Source: Eurosta solidaginis (taxonomy: Eukaryota; Arthropoda; Insecta; Diptera; Tephritidae). Taken from it: 64,000 nt of DNA. A program made the position numbers and the translations under genes. The notes below the pieces were generated by a model. That model was given only the letters and a program-made list of their open reading frames with translations. It searched no databases and was not told the origin of the DNA. Location: NCBI RefSeq assembly GCF_040869045.1, contig NC_090319.1, positions 391,669,601 through 391,733,600 on the forward strand, written 5' to 3'. Positions 10,790-21,018 of the stretch are shown piece by piece; within the stretch, counting starts at the first letter, position 1, and each line of letters opens with the position of its first letter.

Positions 10790-11066
10790 TTAGTTTACAT
10801 TTCTATATTTTGTTGGCCTTATTTGGTATGATTAAATATGTTGGTTTGATGAGCTTGAGGCCGTAAAGTAAATAAAACACGTTTATTTTCCTTTTTTAAA
10901 AATATTTAATTGGTCGATATTTCGACTTCAACCTGAAGTCATCATCAGGACTAACATAAACAAGAAAACAAAAACCAAAGATATAAGAATTTTTACAAGT
11001 TAAAATATGTACAAACATATATATATATATATATATGTGGACAAACAGAACTTACACGCAATGATC
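10790..11066 (-). mobile_element. Penelope 3'/pLTR fragment with hammerhead-like core
   Basis: On the minus strand this matches the end of the Penelope element at 19974-20155: TCATTGCGTGTAAGTTCTG, a TA run, then GGAAAATAAACGTG and CCTCAAGCTCATCAAACC. It also matches 15916-16015. Between them this copy alone keeps CTGATGA, a 6-bp stem (GACTTC/GAAGTC) and GAAA, the conserved core order of a hammerhead ribozyme (plus-strand 10920-10948). Confidence 0.75.
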
Positions 11067-11696
11067 ATAGTGTACCTATACCAAGTGTGTCAACTAAGCG
11101 ATAAACGTCAAAACTACAAACAGCCTCGCTCACCTGATGCAAATCTCAGGTCTAGAGTTGCATTTTTGGTACGTAAGAGTACTTCAAGCTGAGTTGCATT
11201 TAATAGTTAAATAAAACTTTGTAGTATTTACAGATGTAATAGTTGCATATATTTCCGCGGAAATAAGAATACTAGATTTGTAGCCTGCAACAATGCGGAA
11301 ACATACGGAAAGCAAAATTTATTTAAATTATAGTCAAAATATGAAGCGCCACACGTGTAACATGGAAAAAATTCACTTCTAAGGCTGTTTACACAAATGC
11401 ATAAGGGCAAAATTATATAAAACGCTTTGGTCACTTCAAAAGCATATATGACACTACTTTATTTTTGCTTGGATTTCAAGCTAAAAAAACTAACGAAACT
11501 TTATCGGAACTTCAAAACACAAAAAAAATTTCTATCATGAAAAAGCGAGGCCACTATTCCCCCATAATTAGCGAGTTTGTCATGTTTTTGTTTATGTTTT
11601 ACATTTTATCTTTACATTAACATTTTTAACAATAAAACAATGCAAATAACACGCGCAAATTATTTCTTTCTCTAATGGTTCACTTTTTTCACAAGA
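11067..11696. other. no recognisable feature
   Basis: AT-rich, non-coding. A motif TATATGACACTACTTTATTTT near 11444 recurs near 12058, suggesting that it belongs to the decayed repeat that follows. Confidence 0.5.
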
Positions 11697-12345
11697 AACT
11701 TGATTCTAATTGTGTTTTTATGCACCAAATTTTCAAACTAAAAGAAAACTTTCATTTGTCTGAAAAAAATAAAGAAAAAACGGCCGAATGTCAAAAAAAC
11801 CTATCGAAAAACAAACTGGCTCGTTTGTTTTTAATGAAAGGTTGTATTTTTCTTGTATTTCGTTAGTTTTTTGAAATATGGTTTAGCGTAGGCACGCAAC
11901 CAAAGCATTTATGTAAATTTTTCGATACTTCGCCCGACAGATGAATTAATGAATGCAACACAACCAAAGCGTCTGTTTAAATCCGCCTTAATTTTTGTAG
12001 CTGTGAAAGCCTCCTGCAAATATAATGGTGCTGTAATTGCAAACAAATCAAACTCCTATATGACGCTACTTTATTTTCTATGTATTTTTCTTGTATTTTC
12101 TCTTATATTTTTTGTCGAGGGAGCCAATAAGGTTTCAATACTGGTGAAAGTATGTGAACTATATTTGAAAAAACTAACGAAATACAAGAAAAATTCAACG
12201 TAGTTCATTAAAAATAAACAAGCCAGTTTGTATTTCGATAGGGTTTTTTGACATTAGGCAGTTTTTTCTTTATTTTTTCTGACAAATGAATATTTTGTTT
12301 TTAGTTTCAAAATTTTGTGCATAAAAACACAATTAAATTCAAAGT
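11697..12345. repeat. degenerate long inverted repeat
   Basis: The left arm (about 11697-11890) and right arm (about 12152-12345) are reverse complements with scattered mismatches and small indels. Matching blocks include AATTGTGTTTTTATGCAC, AAATAAAGAAAAAAC, CCTATCGAAA and TTTTTCTTGTATTTCGTTAG. The spacer is about 260 bp. No terminal duplication or coding sequence is visible. It is most likely an old foldback-type or MITE insertion. Confidence 0.65.
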
Positions 12346-12772
12346 GTAAATTGTGTGTGCAAATGAGTTTTCAATAAGTGTACATTTTTCAGTTTTTCAT
12401 AGTGAACTTGGGTACAAAAATTCAAATTAAAAAGTTTTTCACAATAATTTGAAAAACTCTACGTTTTCTTTGCTTTTTACAATTAAAGGAGCAACCCTCC
12501 GTAATAAATTAAACTTTTAATGAAAATCAATAACTCTAAACTGAACACTGAACTGAACTGTGGAACAGGAGCAACACTTTTGTGACTACATAAACCCTGT
12601 TTCAATCTTTTACGTCTCTGCACAGAACCCTAATTGACCTTTTTCAACCGAAACAACAATGCCAACCCAGATTTTCCCGTTATGCCCACTTAAGCGAGTG
12701 CCTGTCAGAAAGAAGTCAACACACTTGTACTTGTACACTATGGCAATGATGTGCTTGATCGACTGATCAGGT

Positions 12773-13840
12773 CATGATACAAAAAAGAAGGTAGTTCCAC
12801 TCAAATTTTTTTGACGTAGTTGGGGATTTTTGAAGTTTCATGATGTTTGTTGTTTTGCCATAAGCGTTGCCATACCGTTACTGTTTAAGTCGAAATTGTG
12901 GTTTTTCGAAATGGAAATTTCCTTTAGGATGAAAACGAAATGGTCATCTCAGACAATAATAATATGCTTTAGTACGATTTATGTGTATATATATCGATTG
13001 AGAATAAAGTAAAACATGCAATTTTATTGAAAAATAGTGGATAATGGCTCATACATTGTTAATGACTCATATATTTATGGCAGCTTGACCCGTAGACGGA
13101 AAAAAATACACAAAAATCCTGTTGCTCTAACATGGCCCTGTTATCATACGACTACAGTAAATATTTCTGAAGGCGTGTTGATAAAAAGTGTACCTCCAAA
13201 GTCTGCACATCTATGTCAATGCTAAAAGGGCACAGAATGTGTATAGGCGGGCTGCCTCAAGGTGACCCCTGGTACAACTGGAAAAACCACTCTCATAACT
13301 AGTGGCTACCTCCAGAGCTACAGGGTAATGTTCTCCCTAAAAAATGGTTTGACAATTCCCTCCTAAAGCGCATCGCTTGAATTATACAATAAATAAAAAA
13401 ATAAAAAATTTGGACTTGTAGCCAATTTATTAAGAAATTGCGGTGTCTGTTTATAAGGACCTCCTTTGAGCAAGCAATTGACAAACGTGTATGTGTAAAA
13501 TGTTCTGAACAAACGAACGGACACTTAAGAAGGCTATATTCACTTGCTTTGTATACTTCGGTCCATGTTTCTTCCACCAAAACAATTTTCAAGAGCTCGA
13601 AAAACTTTTTAAAAACCTTCTTTTCTAGGCTGATATTTCGTATTAAAATATTTCCAAGACTCGTTTTTTCTTTTTTATTTAAAATAACTATGAAAGTAAT
13701 TTATTCGTCCATCAAAATTAGAGAAATTCGTAACATTTTTCAATCTGGTAGCTTGTTTTTGGTGATATTGTCATTGTCCCCGCAAAAGTCAAGTGGCTAA
13801 TGTCACACTAAATGGAACTACTTCCATTTTTTGTATCATG
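12773..13840 (+). mobile_element. P-like non-autonomous DNA transposon, copy 1
   Basis: Terminal inverted repeats CATGATACAAAAAAG and TTTTTTGTATCATG lie between perfect 8-bp duplications GATCAGGT at 12765-12772 and 13841-13848. The 8-bp duplication, the CATGAT start and the following AAGGTAGTTCC resemble P-element termini. No transposase frame is present. The copy at 44590-45929 shares the full length. Confidence 0.85.
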
Positions 13841-13848
13841 GATCAGGT

Positions 13849-14149
13849 GCATGAACCAATAAACAGATCCCGCATTAAAAAATGAGAGAGCAAAAAAATC
13901 ATAATTGGCTGGGAAATAAATTTCTCAGCGTGACGTCACGCTTTTGACAACATGTTTTATTGCTGACGTAGTGTTCAGACTTTATTCCAACCGGAGTATT
14001 TTGCTCCGCTCTTACCTCCTACTACTTTTTTTAACTTAAAGGTTTATTTGGGTCGAGTTGAGTTCAAAACTGAATAATATAACTACCTAATATCTTTTGG
14101 TTGAAGTTTTCAATGCATATGTACGTATGAAAAGCTGATTGTTTACAAG
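13849..14149. other. no recognisable feature
   Basis: Non-coding sequence with a TGACGTCACG palindrome at 13931. Nothing further can be supported. Confidence 0.5.
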
Positions 14150-14880
14150 TGACGATTGGACGAAATGATTGTTCGTGTCTTAAGACGCCAATTGGGAGCA
14201 CCAAGCGAGGTCAAAGCTTCTTTCAACTGTCTTTCCAAACTCAGTGAAGGTATTCTCTTTCCTATGTTTACAAACTGCCGGAGCGTATTCGTTCATCCGC
14301 ATAACATGACCTAGGTAGCGAAGTTTTCTGTTTTTATTGGCTGCACTATCGTCATATCTTCGAAAAGCTCAAATAGCTCATCATTATACCTCCTCGATAC
14401 TCGCCGTCGACATCACGGATAGGACTATAAATCCTCCGGAGAACTTTTCTCTCGAATACTCCAAGAGCCATCTCATCTTCTCTCGACACCTTTCATCATT
14501 CCGAGCCATACATCAGGACAGTTATGATGAGTGACTTATAGAGCGAGAATTTTTTTCTTCGAGACAGGACTTTACTTTTCAATTGCTTAAAGAAGCACTT
14601 GTTGGCAAGAGTTATTTTCCGTTTGATTTCTAGGCCGACATTGTGTTTGCTTTTAATGCTGCTTCCCAAATTGACGAAATCCTTCACAGTCTCTAATTTT
14701 GAATCCGTTAACAGTGACGTGGCTACACAGGCCATGATGATAGCAAGTACTTCGTCTTGTCCACATTTACTGCAAGACCCACTTTTTTGGTTATTTATCT
14801 TATACCAGATCATCGCCTCCATGTTTGAACAGCCCGGCGGGTATCCCGTCATTACTTGGCACCTTGTGATTTTTTAACCG
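14150..14880 (-). pseudogene. LINE reverse transcriptase C-terminal fragment (RTE-like)
   Basis: The minus-strand frame 14496-14852 reads VKDFVNLGSSIKSKHNVGLE, then IKRKITLANKCFF and SLYKSLIITVLMYGSE. This is the thumb and connection region of RTE/R4-like LINE proteins (in annotated genomes often mislabelled craniofacial development protein 2-like). Downstream, in shifted frames, YNDELFELFEDMT and MRMNEYAPA can be read. No catalytic box remains. Confidence 0.75.
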
Positions 14881-15532
14881 TAATATTGCTATTTACACTT
14901 CGCCAAAGTTGGATGCCGGAGCGTGTTTTTCATCATCGGCAATCGGGGTATCGGGTTCGTCTTCCCCCACACTCTGTAGTCAGTTACCAGGCCGCCATTA
15001 TCATTCCTACAGAAATCTGCCCCGGTCTTGAAACCTGCTGTCATTAAGAGAGTATGAAAAATGTATGATAAAGCAAAAATAATAATATTTTTCGCGATAT
15101 ATATCCGGGGAGATAGAGCCCACTTTTCTTCCAGAATGTTGTGTGCTAATGGGAGCATTATTTGGTAATCCTACACGTTTCAGGCCGACTCCATGTGCAT
15201 CTGATAACGCAGATAACTTTTTTGCTGAGAAACTTTTCATGACGAAAACACAATCGAAGGGATTGCCAAGCCACCAAATCAATTTGATGTTAGTTGTTCG
15301 CCCGCTTTCAAAAAGGAAAAAAAATATACTCCGAAAATTTTATTTTTACTCCTCCGTAGTCGTTTACTCAGGTAACAGTTTTTAATACTCCGAACACTGG
15401 TAACGAAATATGAGAGAAATGTAATAAATCGAAAAACTTCAAAAGCGCTACGTCATCAAACTTTTTTTTCAAATTCGATTACAAATACAACACATCCGGA
15501 ATGCGAGATCTTTGCTGATTTGTTTATGGATC
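14881..15532. other. unassigned sequence
   Basis: No confident homology. Short open frames on both strands lack recognisable motifs. It may include further decayed LINE sequence adjoining the fragment to the left. Confidence 0.5.
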
Positions 15533-15838
15533 AGGTGGTTGAAAAGTTTGTTCAAAAGGAATCAAATAAAAATATAAACAAATTTGAATACCGTAAGTAT
15601 AAACAATTTTAAGGTACCGTATATGTAAACAAAATTTAATACCAACAATACCTATATAGAAAGAGCATAGAATAATAAGACAGCAAGCATATGTATCATC
15701 TTCATTGTTGTTGTTGTAATCCAGGTTATTGAAAGTGGGATGTTTGTTGAAATATATATATATTACGATGAGCCATGCGCAGCCTGCATTGTGTGCTTTT
15801 GTTGTTTCAGCACCTTGCACATTGCTCAGTGTCTGATT
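15533..15838 (-). mobile_element. Penelope 3' fragment, inverted
   Basis: This is the reverse complement of 19417-19960. It shares the segments CCACCTGAT, AACAAACATCCC, CAATAACCTGGATTACAACA and GTGCTGAAACAACAAAAGC. It lies head-to-head with the longer Penelope copy that starts about 40 bases downstream. Inverted or tandem truncated partners are characteristic of Penelope-like elements. Confidence 0.8.
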
Positions 15839-16165
15839 TAAAATTCATTCTCCTACTATTAGTGGTGTTCAAAATATGAAGCATTGGTCAAAATATCGAC
15901 CAATTAAATATTTATAAAAAAGGAAAATAAACGTGTTTTATTTACTTTACGGCCTCAAGCTCATCAAACCAACATATTTAATCATACAAAATAAGGCCAA
16001 CAAAATATAGAAATGTGAAAACGGAGAGCACACCAAAAGAACAACAATACACTCAAAGTGTACCAAACTATCAAACATAAATATGATACGAAAACCAACA
16101 GATGCATTAAACACTACCAACATGCGGCACAATGAATTATTAAGTTAGAAGAATCGGCAAAATTT

Positions 16166-17712
16166 TTGGAAAGATGCAGAAAAAGTTGGTTGACACCGAA
16201 CTTCATCAACAACGCAACAAAAAACATCATGTACGCCATAAACAACAACATCTACAACAGAAGAATTCCACGTAAGTTCACGAATATGGTATCCACATAT
16301 ATTGATAAAGTACAGACGAAACTACTTAACATAATTATATGCATCAAACACGAACTTTTAAGACAAAACAGAAGAGAGACAAATATACTGAGGACTCAGA
16401 TCAAAGAAATACTTGACTCACGCTACTCAACCGCATTTTTTGAGAGCGAAGATTGTTTCTTGAACAAGCAAACGATTAACATTAGGAAGGCACATACAAA
16501 TAAGTACGATAATCTGAGACAGAAATAAATGGAGAAATTAAATATTAGGGTGGTACCAGAGTGGTTTTGTAACACAACAGAATTAAAATTCCGGAAGATA
16601 AAAAGTGGCTTCTTTCACAAGGTCCAAAATATGCCCTCCCATCAAATAACAGGAATTTCCCCCTTTTCAAAACCATTGCAGATGGGGAGAATGTTCTTCA
16701 AACTTTACAAGATAAAGAAAAACAGGAAATGGGGAGAAACAGCTTCACTACACACAGGATCACCTAAACAAAAAGACAATTTCACTGAGGGACAGGTTCA
16801 CATATGAGACCTTTCAGAAAACAAAACGTTTTCTTAAAAGCAACAACCAATTGCTTGCACTAGGCGCGGACAAAGGCAACGTCCCGGTAACAATGGACAA
16901 ACCGGAATACGATAAAAAGATGCAAACAATAGTGAACAATATTTCCACATACAGAGTTCTGAAACGGGACCCGACGAACAAATTGCAAGAGAAGAATAAC
17001 GACATAGTTGAAAATATGTTCAAGTTAGGTTGCATTGATTTGAAAGAAAATAATTTCCTCACTTGTAAAAACGCTAACCCCCCCAGAATATATGGCCTGC
17101 CGAAAATACACAAAGACGGCATACCGCTTCGGCCTATTTGTTCGTCCATTGACTCCCCATCATACAAATTATGTAAATATGTCGTCAAGATTCTGAAACA
17201 CTTAATTAAATCTTCCAATTACAACATGGAAGATGCGACAGAGTTCAAAGAGAAGATAAACGGTACATATATTTACGATGACGAAAGTTTAGTGCGACTT
17301 ATGTGACTTATTTGCTGTTGTCAGAACAGACGAGATTGACAACATGATTAATATGCTCAATGGGTACAATCGGACCATTCAGTTCACGATAGAGGTAGAA
17401 AAAGATGGTCATTTACCTTATCTTGATACTTTGATAATAAGGAAGAATAATAAATTACTAATCGACTGGTACAAGAAACCAACTGCATCTGGAAGGCTTA
17501 TCAATTACAACTCAAAACATGAACGCAAAACAAACTTGAATACCGCGAAGAATTTCATTAGAAAGGTTCTTACGATAAGCGATAAAGTGTTTCAGAAGAA
17601 GAACATACCCATAATTAAGAAAACTTTAGCACAAAATGAATTTCCCCACGAACTGATAAACTGGTACGAAATTTTCACAAAAGAACCCACAACGCCAGGT
17701 CAAGTGACATAA
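16166..17712 (+). pseudogene. Penelope RT region, catalytic core deleted
   Basis: The N-terminal region (16166-16528) is Asn/Lys-rich and stops at 16526-16528. The frame reopens in phase as MEKLNIRVVPEWF. After a frameshift (16851-17306) it reads LLALGADKGNVPVTMDKPEY, PRIYGLPKIHKDG and PLRPICSSIDSPSYK, the N-terminal Penelope RT motifs. The sequence then jumps, near 17300, from DDESLV to DLFAVVRTDEI. That removes roughly 100 or more residues including most of the YVDD box. The rest (GHLPYLDTLIIR, DWYKKPTASGRL) is the RT C-terminal part. Confidence 0.85.
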
Positions 17713-17719
17713 ATGCCAA

Positions 17720-18170
17720 AATATACAAATCAGTAACATATGTCCTGGGAATAGCAGAGAGAATCAAGAGTTCAAACTTATATGATCAGGAAAAATACAG
17801 ATCAGCGTTTTCATATTACAACACGCTCAGACAGGTATACAGCAACATGAAAGACATGATTCCTAAGATGGAGAAATCTGACTTAATTTATCAAATTCCA
17901 TGCACTGGTGACGGGTCCAACATATGCAACAAGGTATATGTAGGGACTACTAGGCAAAAACTGAGGCCGAGGATTTCCGGACACAAGTCGAATATAAAGT
18001 TAAGGAACAATTCTTCGGAAAATAAGACAGCCTGGTCTGCCCATTGCAATAATACTGGGCATCACCCTGATTTTGAAAACGTTAGAATTTTGGATACCAA
18101 GAAACACTATAACAAAAGATATATTTTGGAAATGCTTCATATTTTGAACACCCCTAATATAATAGAATAA
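17720..18170 (+). pseudogene. Penelope GIY-YIG endonuclease domain
   Basis: The domain reads YQIPCTG, then NKVYVGTTRQKLRPRISGHK, containing the Tyr/Gly core (VYVGTT) and the conserved Arg. Next come AWSAHCNNTGHHPDF and YNKRYILEMLHI with the conserved Glu. In live Penelope elements this nuclease makes the target nick. The frame is open from the ATG at 17847 but has no continuous link to the RT. Confidence 0.85.
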
Positions 18171-18204
18171 ATTTTAAATCAGACACTGAGCAATGTGTAA
18201 GGGT

Positions 18205-19410
18205 TTACCGAAACTTCCCAGCCAGCATTTTTTGAAAATTTTGATCAAAAAATATTCAAATATCATATCCTAAGATGATTAAAAACGTTCAAATTTAAAA
18301 GCATTTTCTGTTAGAATATTAGCGTATCGTCGGGAGAAAAATGTACCATAAATGTGATTATTCTTGAATAATCATTTATGATTCATATTTCGAAACGCTT
18401 TTTATTCATATTTGATATCATTGTAAAATTGAGTTTTAATTGTTTTAGAGTAATATTTGACTGCTTTTCACAGTCATTTTCTGATCATATTTTGACTCAT
18501 TTTTGAATGCGATTATGATGCATTTATTCTTCATATCTCATTCAAAATAAGATACTACATAATCTTATTTCACCAGGGGAATAAAGCATGCGGAAGTGAG
18601 CTATTTGAACCACAGGTCACTCGCAAACAAACTTGACCGATATTCACCTGCGACTACAACATCCAACATCAGCTATGATGGTCAATATCTTAAAATACGA
18701 TACGGTACGGGATGTTGAAGACATATCCAGGTACATATGTCAAGAGAGTTTCACTTACCTGGTCAAATAGCTCACAACTTTTGTATTGTCCAACTATTAT
18801 GTATTATCTTGGAGGACGAAGGTGGAGAAATTGTTGGGGAAATCTTCGGGCATGAGCAGCATTTGCATTAAATTGTCTTGAAGAATGTCTTAGTAATAAA
18901 AATTTTATATATGTACATATTTTTTCTGAACTTCATGATTGAAAAAATGTGTGTATGTGAAAAAAATAAGATTTTCAATGAAAAGTAAAATTTTAACAAG
19001 TATAAAACTCATTATTCAGTTAACAAATATAGTCAGAAACGATTCAGAAAGCTGAATTAAAAATGATTATAAATGTTTAATCACCTGAAGTAAACACATT
19101 TGATTCAAATATGGATCCAAAATATGATTGAAAAACTATATTCAGTTTTTGTTCATCGAAAGGTAAGTATATTTGATTATTCTTTTTGTTGACTTTTATG
19201 AAATATTAAAATTTAATCATCAAAGGACTTCAAAAATGATTCCAAAACATGATCGAAAAATGATTTTCAGTTTTTGATCATCAAAGGTATTCATATTTGA
19301 TTATTTCTTTTGTTCAATTGTATGATAACTCATTATTTAGTCAGAAAGAAGAATCAAATTGTATTTATATGTAGGGAAATTCAAAATTTAATCATCTAAA
19401 TGCCGTGTGG
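18205..19410. repeat. AT-rich insert within the Penelope 3' UTR
   Basis: The inverted fragment at 15533-15838 shows the uninterrupted order (GAGCAATGTGCAAGGTGCTG), so about 1.2 kb has been inserted here after GAGCAATGTG. The insert is full of TGATTAT/TTTGATCATCAAAGG variants. It also contains a clear inverted pair, GTGAGCTATTTGA at about 18596 and TCAAATAGCTCAC at about 18763. The ends (CCGAAACTTCCCAG and its weak counterpart CCAAACCACACGG inverted) suggest a MITE, but no exact terminal repeat is seen. Confidence 0.6.
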
Positions 19411-19990
19411 TTTGGTGCTGAAACAACAAAAGCACACAATGCAGGCTGCGCATGGCTCATCGTAATATATGTGGCGTATCAGCCTACGTTTTAAATCATT
19501 TAATCCTGCTACGTAAGCATATCTGCAAAATTACGTTCTCCAACACACGTATAATAGCAACTTTCGTAATAGTTATTCAACACTGTAAATTTTGACATTT
19601 GTATTGTTTACATTCCACCGTATTTCGCAATGACTAAACTAAATTATAAAATTGTAGTGAAGATGAATAAAGAAGTGAACTTAGAACAGTAAAGTCGTGT
19701 TTTAACATAACCACATATATATATATATTCCAACAAACATCCCGCTTTCAATAACCTGGATTACAACAACAACAATGAAGATGATACATATGCTTTTTGT
19801 CTTATTATTCTATGCTCTTTCTATATAGGTATTGTTGGTATTAATTTTTGTTAACATATACGGTACCTTAAATTTGTTTATACTTACGGTATTCAAACTT
19901 GTTTATATTTTTATTTGATTCCTTTTGAACAAACTTTTCAACCACCTGATCATTCGATCAAGCACATCATTGCGTGTAAGTTCTGTTTGT

Positions 19991-20031
<41 letters not shown>

Positions 20032-20160
20032 TGTACATATTTTAACTTGTAAAATTTTATAAATATTTTTTATTTTTAAATATTTTTAAAAAAAAGGAAA
20101 ATAAACGTGTTTTATTTACTTTACGGCCTCAAGCTCATCAAACCAACATATTTAATTATT

Positions 20161-21010
20161 TTACTTTCAAGTTTTTAGTCTTTATTTAATTGCCTATTAT
20201 TTCTCATTCTATTTAGTTCATTTCGTGACTCATTGTTACAAGGACTCTTTGCTGACAATTTGTTACAATCTAGGTCACATAATCCTTCCAAAGACTCTAC
20301 TCTATTCGGCGCCACGTATGTTTGTCCCTCCTCGAACTCCAAAATATTTTGATATCACTTCTACCGGACTGTATGGAATATTTGTTCCAAATGTGAGCCA
20401 AATCAGACCACAAATACGAGTATTTTTAATACCTCGATCCTTGCGCCACCTGGTGGGGATTTTTTTTCATATGTCGCTTTCTATTGATGTATGTAATATG
20501 TGTTCCAAATATGAGCCTAATCGGCCCACAAATACGATTTTCGTGAATATCTCGATCCATGCGCCACCTATCGGAGTTTTTCTTTCATATTATTGCATTG
20601 TCATCGGGTTCTTAACTATATTCCAAGTTTCAAGTTTGTAGCTTATCGGGAAGTTACTTAAATTTTAATTACAAAATTCGTTCACAACGGCCGTGCGGCC
20701 GGCCTGTCAAGTCAGGCTAAATAAAACTGTTTAAAAATGGATTATGTAAATGGTTTGTAAACAAATATGTTTTATTTTTAGCAAAATACCCTTTTAATAT
20801 GTCAGATAGACAAATGTTATTTGTGTGTTTGGTTTTATTGAAATAAGTGCGGTCGCCTTTTGAATTTCTCATATTATTTTCTTTGTGGTCGTAAATAATG
20901 TTGTCACACAAGCTAAAATGCAAACAAAAACAGAAATGATAAAATGCATCACAAAGGATTAATTCATTTGTTTACATTTGTTTGGCATAACAGTCCCTTA
21001 CAAGAGAATC
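20161..21010. repeat. diverged tandem repeat in non-coding sequence
   Basis: Two units about 120 bp apart (about 20365-20485 and 20486-20600) share GTTCCAAATRTGAGCC, CCACAAATACGA, CTCGATCC and TGCGCCACCT. The resulting open frame (20225-20641) reflects the repeat and has no known domain. The remainder is AT-rich and featureless. Confidence 0.55.
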
Positions 21011-21018
21011 GTATTTAA

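Larger units (their letters stand above)
15870..20160 (+). mobile_element. Penelope-like retroelement with internal insert
   Basis: The same GGAAAATAAACGTG...CATCAAACCAACATATTTAA segment occurs near the 5' end (15920-15982) and 3' end (20096-20157), forming the pseudo-LTR arrangement of Penelope elements. Between them are remnants of the RT and a GIY-YIG nuclease, then a 3' UTR split by a 1.2-kb insert. The coding region carries stops, frameshifts and a deletion of the RT core, so the copy is inactive. Confidence 0.85.

Noticed and set aside
16814..17218. 134-codon minus-strand frame
   Set aside because: Antisense shadow of the Penelope RT region, which has clear motifs on the plus strand.
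20225..20641. 138-codon plus-strand protein
   Set aside because: The frame comes from a diverged tandem repeat in non-coding sequence and has no motif.
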